A stretch of 64,000 bases of DNA from PALSA-1353 sp050012375. GTDB lineage: Bacteria > Planctomycetota > Phycisphaerae > Tepidisphaerales > Tepidisphaeraceae. Shown here one piece after another: positions 40,713 to 48,500 of the stretch. How positions within the stretch are numbered: position 1 is the stretch's first letter; each line of letters opens with the position of its first letter. The stretch is from positions 1 through 64,000 of the forward strand of contig JBEKHH010000009.1 of the NCBI GenBank assembly GCA_050012375.1, read 5' to 3'. The notes under the pieces were generated by a model. The model did no database searches and was not told the origin of the DNA. It saw only the letters and a program-made list of their open reading frames with translations. A program made the translations under genes and the position numbers.

Positions 40713-42332
40713 ATGAAAGTGCGGAAGATGCCTTATTGGTCGGCTGGGAGACGAAAGCTGTCCGAGAAATGGTATGCCGTCTTCGTGGATCATTCCGAGA
40801 TTTTGCGCCGCTTGCCATTGTTTGATGATCGGCGCGCCAGCGAATCATTGGCCAAGGTGATTGATCGGTTGAACAGTATTCGCGGGGGCAGCGATGTGAT
40901 TACGACAGAATTGGCTCGGTCGGTCGAAGCCATGCCACAGACTATTCGGACCAAATTGGCGAAATGGGAGATTCTGTCGGCAGCCAAGGTAGCCGCAGGC
41001 AAGCCGCTGGCTGAACATTTGAACGATTGGAAACGCTCGCTACTGTCCAAAGGCGGCATGGAACGTCATGCCGAGAAAACGTCTGGCCGCGCCCGCCGGC
41101 TATTTAACGAATGCAACTTTAAGTTCTGGTCGGACCTCTCAGCCAGCAAATTGCACGCTGCGATTGCCGACATGCGGATCGACTATCGCAATGCCGATGG
41201 TTCGATCGAACGGGGAATATCGGCTCAAACATTCAATTTTTACCTGCAAGCGGCCAAGCAATTCGCGCGTTGGATGGTCCAAGACGGCCGAGCGACGGAG
41301 TCGCCCTTGGCTCATTTGCGAGGATTGAATGTGCGGACAGATCGACGGCATGATCGCCGGGCGCTGTCCGCGGATGAGTTGCAATGGCTATTGGACGTGA
41401 CGGCTGCAAGCGACGAGCGTTATGGAATGAGTGGTGAAGCGCGAGCGATGCTTTACCGTTTGGCGGTCGAGACCGGGCTACGAGCCGGTGAACTGCGAAG
41501 TCTCACCCGCGTCAGTTTTCGCCTTGATGACAAAGAGCCGACTGTGACGATCGCTGCCGCGTATGCGAAGAATCGCCGGGAAGACTCTCTGCCGTTGCGG
41601 GCAAACACGGCAGCGGCCTTGGCTGCACATCTCGCAGGAAAGATGCAGCGTGCGAAAGCGTTCGACGTACCGGCAGAAACCGCTGTATCGAAAATGTTCC
41701 GGGCGGACCTGGATCATGCTCGCCGGGCGTGGATCAACGCTGGCGAAACTGATGCCGAACGCGAAGCTTCAGGCTTTCTGCTCTATCGCGATCATTCAAA
41801 CCTCGTGGCGGATTTCCACGCCTTGCGTCACACGTTCATTTCCAATTTGGCTGCCGGGGGTGTTCATCCCAAGACCGCCCAGGCGCTCGCCAGGCATTCG
41901 ACGATCACCCTGACCATGGATCGATATTCGCATATCTACCGGGGTGCGTTGGCGTCGGCCCTGGAAGTGCTGCCGAACCTTTCGCCGGTCGCTCAACAAG
42001 CCAAGAAAACGGGCAGCGACGGAATGCCTGTTACAGCCGGAAATCGCTTGTCACCTGACTTGTCACCTAGGTGCGAATTTCGGCGTAACTCGGCGGAGTC
42101 CCATGGAGTCGGCGGCGCTGAGGATGAACAGGAAGAATCGCTCGGAAACGCCGAAGAAAACTCGACTGTTTCAAGCGAAATTTCCAATGGGAGCACCAGG
42201 ATTCGTAACAACCCCCGAAAAACAGCCAAATATGAGCGCCGCCGGACAAAGCGGCGCAGAATCCGGCGCACAAACGCCCGAAATCGACCCGGACCTTGCC
42301 CGCGTCAACGCGGCTTGGCCGAAGCTGTCTGA
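40713..42332 (+). CDS. Tyrosine recombinase Int1 (integrase of element A), C-terminus altered at the attachment core
   Basis: Int1 integrates and excises element A. The 539-residue product has a core-binding domain (about 95-205) and a catalytic domain with Arg257 (ETGLRAGEL), His369-x-x-Arg372 (FHALRHTF), His395 (ARHSTITL) and Tyr405 (MDRYSHIY), all present. After about residue 425 comes a linker with NRLSPDLSP. From codon 493 the frame reads the attachment core (GSTRIR) and then an Arg-rich, probably meaningless end. That end lies in a different frame from the conserved tail encoded there. Its true tail appears to sit at 21352-21591. Confidence 0.92.
   Translation: MKVRKMPYWSAGRRKLSEKWYAVFVDHSEILRRLPLFDDRRASESLAKVIDRLNSIRGGSDVITTELARSVEAMPQTIRTKLAKWEILSAAKVAAGKPLAEHLNDWKRSLLSKGGMERHAEKTSGRARRLFNECNFKFWSDLSASKLHAAIADMRIDYRNADGSIERGISAQTFNFYLQAAKQFARWMVQDGRATESPLAHLRGLNVRTDRRHDRRALSADELQWLLDVTAASDERYGMSGEARAMLYRLAVETGLRAGELRSLTRVSFRLDDKEPTVTIAAAYAKNRREDSLPLRANTAAALAAHLAGKMQRAKAFDVPAETAVSKMFRADLDHARRAWINAGETDAEREASGFLLYRDHSNLVADFHALRHTFISNLAAGGVHPKTAQALARHSTITLTMDRYSHIYRGALASALEVLPNLSPVAQQAKKTGSDGMPVTAGNRLSPDLSPRCEFRRNSAESHGVGGAEDEQEESLGNAEENSTVSSEISNGSTRIRNNPRKTAKYERRRTKRRRIRRTNARNRPGPCPRQRGLAEAV
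42041..42067. repeat. 27-bp repeat inside Int1, also at 21450-21476
   Basis: Both copies contain cttgtcacc twice, 12 bases apart. They are identical over 27 bases and lie on opposite sides of the attachment core once the element is circular. That is the layout of integrase arm-binding sites. Both copies also encode NRLSPDLSP, so coding constraint is an alternative explanation. Confidence 0.6.
42189..42205. repeat. Internal attachment core between elements A and B
   Basis: gggagcaccaggattcg is identical to the last 17 bases of the tRNA-Met gene (49713-49729) and to the left att site (21352-21368). To its left is Int1 of element A; to its right is a tail in the reading frame used by Int2. Confidence 0.85.
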
Positions 42333-42387
42333 GGCGGATCGGCGGACGATCCTGGCCATCGTTCAAAAGGGGAGTGAGCAACGGTAG
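42190..42387 (+). pseudogene. Detached C-terminal tail of integrase Int2
   Basis: From the core, the frame Gly-Ala-Pro-Gly-Phe-Val is open for 65 codons and ends in DPDLARVNAAWPKLSEADRR then TILAIVQKG. Int2 reads the core in this same frame (Met-Gly-Ala-Pro-Gly-Phe), so joining the ends of element B gives a 476-residue integrase in place of 423. The segment overlaps the 3' end of Int1 in another frame. Confidence 0.75.
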
Positions 42388-42458
42388 AATTTGGGAATCG
42401 GGACGCTGCCCGCGATGGCCATCAAGGGTAGCAAGCGGATCGGGCGAGGCGTGGGTTA

Positions 42459-42503
42459 TTCACCTTTCCCGCGCCCGCCCGAACCGGCCCGATGAAAGGT
42501 GAA
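42459..42503. promoter_or_regulatory. 10-bp perfect inverted repeat covering a ribosome-binding site
   Basis: ttcacctttc (42459-42468) pairs exactly with gaaaggtgaa (42494-42503), which contains the AAGGTG ribosome site of the gene starting at 42506. In RNA the hairpin would hide the site; in DNA it could be an operator. Confidence 0.6.
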
Positions 42504-42505
42504 CC

Positions 42506-43171
42506 ATGTCTCCAAACTCGATTCAATTACTCCGCGAACTTCGCAGGGATTTCAGAAAAGCCAGCAAAACGCGCGATCTTGAACACCGCGCTTACGAAAT
42601 GCGAGGGCGGCCAAACGTGGACGCGATGAACAAGTGGCCGCCGGGCCTGCGCAATACGATTTACTCGGATCATCACGTCACCAGCGGAGGATTACTACAC
42701 CAGTTCAGCGGCGACGATGAAGCGTATCACTTGTTCCAGCGCCTTGCCGAGCGGGCGTGTGTTTACGTTGGCCACAAGCCGTATCTATCGCCGGCCGTGG
42801 CGTGGGTGAATCGGGTCTATGATCTTCTCGGCAAGGCGCATCCCGACCTTGCCCGTGCCGGTGTTTGCTTTGGCGTGCCGATGCGGATGCTGGCGGTCAA
42901 CGTGTTTGACGCATCGGCGAAGGCCATCGACGTGGTGATGAAGCTCGGCGATGCGGATGTGCTATGGGCAAACGCCCGCTGGATTACCAAGAACTCTGCC
43001 GTCACGTCGGACGATTTACGCACACGACGTTACCGCTTCAAAGACATTCAAACACGACCGAGCAAGCGGGGCAAACAAATTGAATACTATCTACCAGACG
43101 TTGAAAGTGTTTTCCCAACCAAGGCCCCAGCACTCGTCAAGAAATTTCGCATCAAAATCCTAGGCAAATAG
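42506..43171 (+). CDS. Unknown protein of element B
   Basis: The 221-residue product is basic, and I recognise no family. Visible segments include NSIQLLRELRRDFRKASKTR, an aromatic stretch GDDEAYHLFQRLAERACVYV, and a Lys/Arg-rich end (TRPSKRGKQIEYYLPD). No signal peptide or membrane segment is seen, so it is probably cytosolic. An AAGGTG site just upstream is part of an inverted repeat. It is the first gene after the left attachment core of element B. Confidence 0.65.
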   Translation: MSPNSIQLLRELRRDFRKASKTRDLEHRAYEMRGRPNVDAMNKWPPGLRNTIYSDHHVTSGGLLHQFSGDDEAYHLFQRLAERACVYVGHKPYLSPAVAWVNRVYDLLGKAHPDLARAGVCFGVPMRMLAVNVFDASAKAIDVVMKLGDADVLWANARWITKNSAVTSDDLRTRRYRFKDIQTRPSKRGKQIEYYLPDVESVFPTKAPALVKKFRIKILGK

Positions 43172-43269
43172 CGTGATTTATCCGTGACGAATCCGTGACA
43201 AAACGTGAAATGCCGTAGCGCCGTCGCATTTCCGTCAATTAACCAAAAAAACAGCCTTACAGTGTCGGC

Positions 43270-43476
43270 ATGGAACGCGAACCCATGTTCATGTCGGCGG
43301 CGGCCGCTGCAAATCGACTCGGCCTTCCAAAATCATGGATAAAGTCTGAGGCGGAAGCCGGGCGCATTCCATTCGTCCGCGCCGGGAGCCGAATGCTTTT
43401 TAGCGTTGCGATGGTGGAGCGAGCGCTTACCGAACGCGCTGGGGCTGACAAACCGGAGGCCGCAAATGCCGGTTGA
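43270..43476 (+). CDS. Small excisionase-like HTH protein
   Basis: The 68-residue product reads MSAAAAANRLGLPKSWIKSE then AGRIPFVRAGSRMLFSVAMV, the HTH_17/excisionase pattern of a short HTH and a beta hairpin. It probably binds DNA as a directionality factor or regulator. It overlaps the start of the next gene by 11 bases. Upstream (43183-43204) are two copies of tccgtgac that may be binding sites. Confidence 0.75.
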   Translation: MEREPMFMSAAAAANRLGLPKSWIKSEAEAGRIPFVRAGSRMLFSVAMVERALTERAGADKPEAANAG

Positions 43477-43669
43477 ATCTCCGTCGTCCCCAAAGATCGC
43501 AGTATCCGAATTCGAGGCCGGCAAACTTCTGAGCCTGTCTGCCAAGAGCTTGCAACGCCTGCGCGTGTCGGGCGCGATCAAGTTTTTCCGAGCGAGCGAG
43601 GGCGGAAAAGTTTTGTACCGCCTGGCGGAGCTTGAACGATTCGCCAAGTCGCGGGAGGGCGCACGATGA
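43466..43669 (+). CDS. Second small HTH protein
   Basis: The 67-residue product contains FEAGKLLSLSAKSLQRLRVS and GGKVLYRLAELERFAKSREG, again the small winged HTH form. The ATG at 43466 has a perfect GGAGG site inside the previous gene, and its stop overlaps the start of the prim-pol gene (ATGA). These three genes are thus translationally coupled. Confidence 0.75.
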   Translation: MPVESPSSPKIAVSEFEAGKLLSLSAKSLQRLRVSGAIKFFRASEGGKVLYRLAELERFAKSREGAR

Positions 43670-45735
43670 CCGCGACCGCGAGCAACATTCACGCGCTGAT
43701 GGAAACGGCCCTGGCTGCCGGCCTGTCCGTCTTTCCGTGCGACGGCCGCAAGCAACCCGACGCCCGCTATCTTCCGCGCGGCGAGGACGGCAAGCCGACG
43801 AATAAGCCGTTTTTCATCGCGCCGCCGGACGATGAAATTTTCGGGCGGTGGATGCAAGCGCCGATCATTGCATACGGCATTGCGTGCGGCCCGGCTTCCG
43901 GTGGATTGCTGGCGATCGACTTTGAAACCCATGAGGCGCGGGCGGAATGGAGCGCGGCCGTGGGCAATCTCGCCGATGGGCTGGTTTGGCAGGAGACGCC
44001 CGGCGGCGGCGATCATGGCCTTGCATACGTCGATGTTGGCAAGGGAGAGTTTCCGTACAGGAATGACAAGCTCGCGTTTCAACCCGATAAATCCGAAGAG
44101 ACGGAGCGCAAGGTTTTGATTGAGACGCGCGCCGAAGGTGGTTACGTCATGGGGGCGGGCAGTCCCCACCCGGACGGCGGAACGTATCGGCTTACTCGCG
44201 GGAGTCTGGACGCAATCCCGACCATTTCAAAAGCGCACGCCGATGCGCTATTGGACGCGGCCCGGCGACTGGACAAGTGCCCGCTGACGCGCCAGCAACG
44301 CGAGCGAATGGAAAAGGCGAAAGAGCGGAAGGAAATCACGCAAGCCAACAACAATGGCAGCGCCGACGTTATCGGGGCGTACAACCGGCGATTCGCCGTG
44401 CGGGACATTCTCCGCGATCATGGATACACGGATGCGGGACCGGCCCGAATGTTACGGCCCGGCGCTGGCGCTGATTCGCAACCGGGCGTGGTTTTCTTTG
44501 ATCGCGGGGGCGTCGATGTTTGCTTTGCGTGGTCAAGCAACGACCTTTTGAATGACGGTCACTGTCACTCTGCTTTTTCGGCATTCTGCAAACTGGAACA
44601 CGGCGACGATTGCGGCGCTGCGGTGAAGGCGGCGGCGAAATTGCTGGGGTTGAACAAACCCGCAAAGCAGAATGACCAGAACTATTCCGCACCGGCCGAT
44701 GGCGCGCACGCCGATGAACGCGGCCTGATTTTGACGCGCGCCGATACAGTGGAGCGGACGGAGGTTGAGTGGGGATGGCGCGGATGGCTACCCTTCGGAA
44801 AGTTGGTGTTGTTCTTCGGATATCCCGACGTGGGGAAGGGAACACTTGCGGTAAAAATCGCGGCGACGTTCTCAGTAGGTGGAGAGTGGCCGGACGGGAC
44901 ACGCGCGCCAGTGTGCGATAGCTTGATTCTCAGCAAAGAGGACGATCAGAGCGACACCATTGGGCCACGCTTGGACGCGGCGGGGGCGAACAGCAGCCGA
45001 GTCTATTTCCTCAGCGGGGTAAATGAGCCAGGGGAAAACGGGGAGTGTGTTACGAGATGGTTCACTCTCGACATGATCGCGCACGTCCGCGACATGTTAC
45101 GTTCACACCCGGATATCCGATTGCTCATCATTGATCCGCCCGGAAGCCACATGCCGGAACGGCTCAGCGACAACAATCAGTCACACGTCCGCTCGTTGCT
45201 TGGCCCGTGGGCCGAACTGGCGCAGGAATTTCATATTATCGTGCTGCTCATCATGCACCGGCCGAAGAGCGCCAGCGCGAAGGCGGTCAACGGCGCGATC
45301 GGGAGCGGCGCATGGCTGGCGGCCGCGCGCGTTGCCGTGCTGGTCGCACGCGATGGAGAAGACCCAAACTTGCGGCTGATGCTTCGCGCGAAGAACAATT
45401 TGTGCGCGCCCATGCCGAACCGCTCATTCCGCATCGGCGGCCCTGTCGCACACGTCCAGTGGGGTGACGAAATCGAAACCACCGCCGATGACGTGACCTT
45501 TGCCGACATGGCGGGGAAGCCCGGACCAGAACCGAAGAAACTGGAAGCAGCAAAGGAATGGCTGTCGGCGGAGTTGGTCGATTTCCTGCCGGTCACGGTC
45601 GAGGCACTAAAAAAGAACGCCAAGGCCGCGTCAATCTCCTGGCGGACAGTACAACGGGCCAGCGGGAAGCTCGGTATCAAGGTGGAGCGTTGTCAGTTTG
45701 GCGGCGGCTATACGTGGAGGCTTCCAAAACCATGA
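43666..45735 (+). CDS. Primase-polymerase / AAA ATPase replication protein
   Basis: The 689-residue product likely starts replication of the excised element. The N-terminal prim-pol domain (about 1-200) has the acidic motif GGLLAIDFETHE and GGYVMGAGSPHPDGGTYRL. The C-terminal RecA/RepA-like ATPase (about 350-620) has a Walker A FFGYPDVGKGTLAVKIA and a Walker B LLIIDPPGSH. A C-terminal winged-helix-like segment follows (SWRTVQRASGKLGIKVER). Prim-pol/helicase fusions of this type are typical of satellites and genomic islands. It is coupled to genes on both sides by ATGA overlaps. Confidence 0.88.
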   Translation: MTATASNIHALMETALAAGLSVFPCDGRKQPDARYLPRGEDGKPTNKPFFIAPPDDEIFGRWMQAPIIAYGIACGPASGGLLAIDFETHEARAEWSAAVGNLADGLVWQETPGGGDHGLAYVDVGKGEFPYRNDKLAFQPDKSEETERKVLIETRAEGGYVMGAGSPHPDGGTYRLTRGSLDAIPTISKAHADALLDAARRLDKCPLTRQQRERMEKAKERKEITQANNNGSADVIGAYNRRFAVRDILRDHGYTDAGPARMLRPGAGADSQPGVVFFDRGGVDVCFAWSSNDLLNDGHCHSAFSAFCKLEHGDDCGAAVKAAAKLLGLNKPAKQNDQNYSAPADGAHADERGLILTRADTVERTEVEWGWRGWLPFGKLVLFFGYPDVGKGTLAVKIAATFSVGGEWPDGTRAPVCDSLILSKEDDQSDTIGPRLDAAGANSSRVYFLSGVNEPGENGECVTRWFTLDMIAHVRDMLRSHPDIRLLIIDPPGSHMPERLSDNNQSHVRSLLGPWAELAQEFHIIVLLIMHRPKSASAKAVNGAIGSGAWLAAARVAVLVARDGEDPNLRLMLRAKNNLCAPMPNRSFRIGGPVAHVQWGDEIETTADDVTFADMAGKPGPEPKKLEAAKEWLSAELVDFLPVTVEALKKNAKAASISWRTVQRASGKLGIKVERCQFGGGYTWRLPKP

Positions 45736-46073
45736 AGCGCCTTGCGTGCCAAACTCCCCCCGCGTGCGTGCCAAAGTCTCTGACACTTGGCAACCTGGCA
45801 ACCTGGCACGCTAGGGATAGGAACACAAAAACTCAGTTACTTGAACTCGCGCGAGACATGCACGCCAGAATGCCAAGTTTAAGTATATCTGAGGCCGCGA
45901 CATGGATTTTGGCATTCCGCGCGGAAGGCGACGGGCCGCCGGCAGAGCTTCGCATCCGGGCGTTGCTGAAACGAGCGCTGCGGAGTCATGGCTTGAGGTG
46001 TGTCGATTACCGCCTGGACGCGCCAGCGGCTACGGCAGGCGGACGGCGGGCGGTTGTGGAGGCGAGCCAATGA
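45732..46073 (+). CDS. Unknown small protein of element B
   Basis: The 113-residue product starts at an ATGA overlap with the prim-pol gene. It contains TQLLELARDMHARMPSLSIS and ELRIRALLKRALRSHGLRCV, both helical and basic. No known family. It overlaps the next gene in the same ATGA manner, so expression is probably coupled along the run. Confidence 0.6.
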   Translation: MKRLACQTPPACVPKSLTLGNLATWHARDRNTKTQLLELARDMHARMPSLSISEAATWILAFRAEGDGPPAELRIRALLKRALRSHGLRCVDYRLDAPAATAGGRRAVVEASQ

Positions 46074-46435
46074 GCGATTCGCTTTCAAACGGCGGACAAA
46101 GCGACCGCGACGGCAACGGACGTTTCCGCCCCGGCCATCGACTTCCCGGCCCCGGCAACCCGAACCTCGCCGTGTTGAATAAACACCGGGCGGCGCTGGT
46201 GCGAGCCATCAGGAGCGCCGACTTGCGGGAATCGCTCAAGGTCATGGTGGAGCTATTCCGCGACAAGGCCGTAAGTCCGTCCGTCCGGCTGTCGGCGGCG
46301 ATTGCGTTTCAATGCCGCGTACTCGGCACACCAGCACAAACGGACGTGCTGGAGCGCATCGAAAAGTTGGAAGCGATTATCGAGGCGCGTGCGCCGGAAA
46401 ATGCGCCGGGCTGGAACGGAAACCGCAACCGTTGA
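46070..46435 (+). CDS. DUF5681-like / small-terminase-like protein
   Basis: The 121-residue product has GRFRPGHRLPGPGNPNLAVL near the N-terminus, the Gly/Pro/Asn-rich pattern seen in DUF5681 proteins and in some phage small-terminase neighbours. Helical segments follow (LRESLKVMVELFRDKAV, TDVLERIEKLEAIIEARA). If packaging-related, it would fit a satellite that uses a helper phage. The similarity is short, so this is tentative. Confidence 0.5.
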   Translation: MSDSLSNGGQSDRDGNGRFRPGHRLPGPGNPNLAVLNKHRAALVRAIRSADLRESLKVMVELFRDKAVSPSVRLSAAIAFQCRVLGTPAQTDVLERIEKLEAIIEARAPENAPGWNGNRNR

Positions 46436-46485
46436 TCGGAAAGGCCCGATGTTCGATTCCGCAAAGGACTAAATCGAGGTGACGC

Positions 46486-46884
46486 ATGAATTTCAGTGAC
46501 CGATTGCAACGGCTGGAAGATCGGGCCGGCGAGCATGACACCGACGCGGCGATTGAACGTGAACGCGCCGATTTATTCGCTCGATGGCTGGCGTTGGACG
46601 TGGCTCACGTTCGCTTGGCCGAAGCGGCGGCGATGGAAACCGGCGACGGCCGGGCAACCGTGATTCTCCGAAGTGACAGCGAAGATTGCTGCCGCTGCCG
46701 GATGAGCTTTGCGGATTGGATGGGCGCGAACAAGATCGAATTTCCTGGCGTCCGGCCGATGCGAATTCGGAACGCGCCGTGGTCCGGCAGTTTGGTTTTT
46801 AATGGCAATGTGTTTTTACAAATTTTCGCCGAAATGAAAATCGGCGGTACACCACAAACAGCCGGCGAGCCGGCAGGAAAATGA
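46486..46884 (+). CDS. Unknown protein of element B
   Basis: The 132-residue product begins MNFSDRLQRLEDRAGEHDTD after a GAGGTG ribosome site. It has a helical N-terminus and a central CCRCRMSFADWMG with clustered cysteines that may bind metal. It ends in an ATGA overlap with the next gene. No family recognised. Confidence 0.6.
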   Translation: MNFSDRLQRLEDRAGEHDTDAAIERERADLFARWLALDVAHVRLAEAAAMETGDGRATVILRSDSEDCCRCRMSFADWMGANKIEFPGVRPMRIRNAPWSGSLVFNGNVFLQIFAEMKIGGTPQTAGEPAGK

Positions 46885-47426
46885 ACATGGCAACGAAAGA
46901 TGAACGCCACCGGGACGTGCTGGGGCTTTTGCTGGGGAAAATCGAGGCGCTGAAATCCGCGATCGACTTGGCGATGAAAATGGATCGGCTGGGGCCGCAG
47001 ACTGCCGCCGAAGCCGAAGCCGGGCTAAGAAAAGCAGCGGCGGACCTGCGGCGCTTTTTTGATGTTCACTTCAACGCTGCCGGCGAATTTGTGCCGCAAC
47101 GCGAGGCAAACCCGTTGAGCCTGTCGGCGCTGGACAGCGCGAATGTTTGCACCGACTTACTTAATTTCGAGCCGGGCCGGGCGAGTGGCACTGCCACCAG
47201 CGCCATTGACGCGAACCGCATGGAACCATTCCGCCGCGAGCAAATTCGCTTGAGCCTTTCACAGCCGAGCGAATCGGAGCGGCAGCGGTTTTTGTCGCAC
47301 TACCGAATCGGACCCGCTGAGGTTGCGGCCTATGAAGCCGGCGGCCAGCGCCTTGCGTCAGCGCCGGAGAATGCGGAAACGCAAGCGATGGTCAAGCGCC
47401 TGTTGGAACCGGCCGGAGCAAAATAA
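46881..47426 (+). CDS. Unknown helical protein of element B
   Basis: The 181-residue product has helical N-terminal and C-terminal parts (GLLLGKIEALKSAIDLAMKM; NAETQAMVKRLLEP) around a Gln/Ser-rich middle. It begins inside the stop of the preceding gene. Nothing indicates membrane location. A small hairpin (47428-47444, ggtaaca/tgttacc) follows its stop and may weaken read-through. No known family. Confidence 0.6.
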   Translation: MNMATKDERHRDVLGLLLGKIEALKSAIDLAMKMDRLGPQTAAEAEAGLRKAAADLRRFFDVHFNAAGEFVPQREANPLSLSALDSANVCTDLLNFEPGRASGTATSAIDANRMEPFRREQIRLSLSQPSESERQRFLSHYRIGPAEVAAYEAGGQRLASAPENAETQAMVKRLLEPAGAK

Positions 47427-47474
47427 AGGTAACATCGTGTTACCGTTTCGCTTTCACTTTTTGGAGCAATGCCT

Positions 47475-47963
47475 ATGTCAACAGCAACAATTCAATCGGC
47501 GGCCGATCTACTGGCCAAGCCGGAGATGAACCGATCACAGGCAATCGGCATGTATCAATCCGCCATCGTCAACCCGGCTGGCGTGTCCGCAGAGGACTTG
47601 AAACGGGCGCTCGGCATTTTGGGCGTCGATGAGAACCAGTTTCGATCCGATCGGTATCGGCACAACGAAATCCAGAGCCTTGACGCGCGGATTCTCGCGG
47701 CGGAGACGGGCGAAAACGATGCTGACGCCAAGGCCAACGCCGTGGTGCGGGACGTTCAGGAGCGGCTTGGCAAAGCGCTCGAAGTCGTCAAGACACTGCA
47801 AGCCGAAATGTCCATGGCGCTGGTGAAGCAGATCGCCGCCGGAGTCCCGTTGCAGAAGTTGAAGCAAGAGCGGATGCGGCTGATCCTGGCCGAGCGCGCC
47901 GCTGACGCCAAGCTGCGCGGCGAGCAAGTTGGGATGACGTTTCCGGGTCCGATCTCGCGTTGA
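47475..47963 (+). CDS. Unknown helical protein of element B
   Basis: The 162-residue product is mostly helical with a coiled-coil stretch (NAVVRDVQERLGKALEVVKT, LVKQIAAGVPLQKLKQERMR). The ATG at 47475 has a GGAG site at good spacing; the ATG at 47469 is too close to it. No family recognised. About 290 bases without a gene follow before the Xre gene; they contain a short GC-rich hairpin near 48076 (gcccgttcgggc). Confidence 0.6.
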   Translation: MSTATIQSAADLLAKPEMNRSQAIGMYQSAIVNPAGVSAEDLKRALGILGVDENQFRSDRYRHNEIQSLDARILAAETGENDADAKANAVVRDVQERLGKALEVVKTLQAEMSMALVKQIAAGVPLQKLKQERMRLILAERAADAKLRGEQVGMTFPGPISR

Positions 47964-48214
47964 CGGTTTGATTTTCGCGGCGGGCCGTCCATCCTGCCGC
48001 GATCCTGGCCGGAGTCCGTCAGGGAAGGCGGCTCCGGTTTTGATCTTTTCGCAGTTGTGGCATGTTGCCATGACGGCCCGTTCGGGCTGATTACGTCACC
48101 GGGCGGGCTTTTTGATATTCGTGCGCCTGAATTTGCGCCGCACCGACCGAGAATCGCCCCTGGCGACGTGAGGGCCGGGCGTGTTCGATTCCGCTGACGA
48201 CTTGAACTGGATTT

Positions 48215-48248
48215 AATGCTTGCATTTGGGATAAGCATTGTGTAGAAT
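48215..48248 (+). promoter_or_regulatory. Promoter with overlapping operator for the Xre-int2 pair
   Basis: TTGCAT (48220-48225), a 17-base spacer and TAGAAT (48243-48248). Transcription would begin about at the ATG of 48255, giving a nearly leaderless message. aatgctt (48215-48221) and aagcatt (48233-48239) form an inverted repeat over the -35 and spacer, a likely autorepressor site. Confidence 0.55.
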
Positions 48249-48254
48249 ACAACC

Positions 48255-48500
48255 ATGCCACAAAAGCCCCTGCCCATGAGTGACCAGATTCGCCGGGCGA
48301 TCGACGCCAGCGGAATGAGCCGCTATCGAATCTGCAAGGAAATCGGCATACCGCAATCGACGATGAGCCGGTTCATGTCCGGCAAGCTCGGCCTGTCGAT
48401 GGAAGTGCTGGACAGGCTGGGCGCGTTGCTGGGGCTTGAAATCGTGGCTGGCCAACAAAAGGTGAAAGGCAAGGTGAACCGTGGCGAGCATCGCAAATGA
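48255..48500 (+). CDS. Xre-type HTH regulator
   Basis: The 81-residue product is a Cro/C1-type helix-turn-helix: MSDQIRRAIDASGMSRYRIC, KEIGIPQSTMSRFMSGKLGL then SMEVLDRLGALLGLEI. It probably controls its own promoter and int2. Its 3' end overlaps the GTG start of int2 by 20 bases, so integrase amount is tied to this gene. Confidence 0.82.
   Translation: MPQKPLPMSDQIRRAIDASGMSRYRICKEIGIPQSTMSRFMSGKLGLSMEVLDRLGALLGLEIVAGQQKVKGKVNRGEHRK

Larger units (their letters stand above)
21352..42205. mobile_element. Element A: integrative, probably mobilizable element at tRNA-Met
   Basis: The left boundary is a 48-bp copy of the tRNA-Met 3' region (21352-21399). The right boundary is the 17-bp core gggagcaccaggattcg (42189-42205) inside the 3' end of Int1. 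The element carries a relaxase and ribbon-helix-helix genes but no type IV secretion genes, so it would need a helper for transfer. It also has a BrnT-type toxin module, and about 14.5 kb of cargo coding for signalling and exported proteins. Boundaries are inferred from repeat positions and the reading frame across them. Confidence 0.8.
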
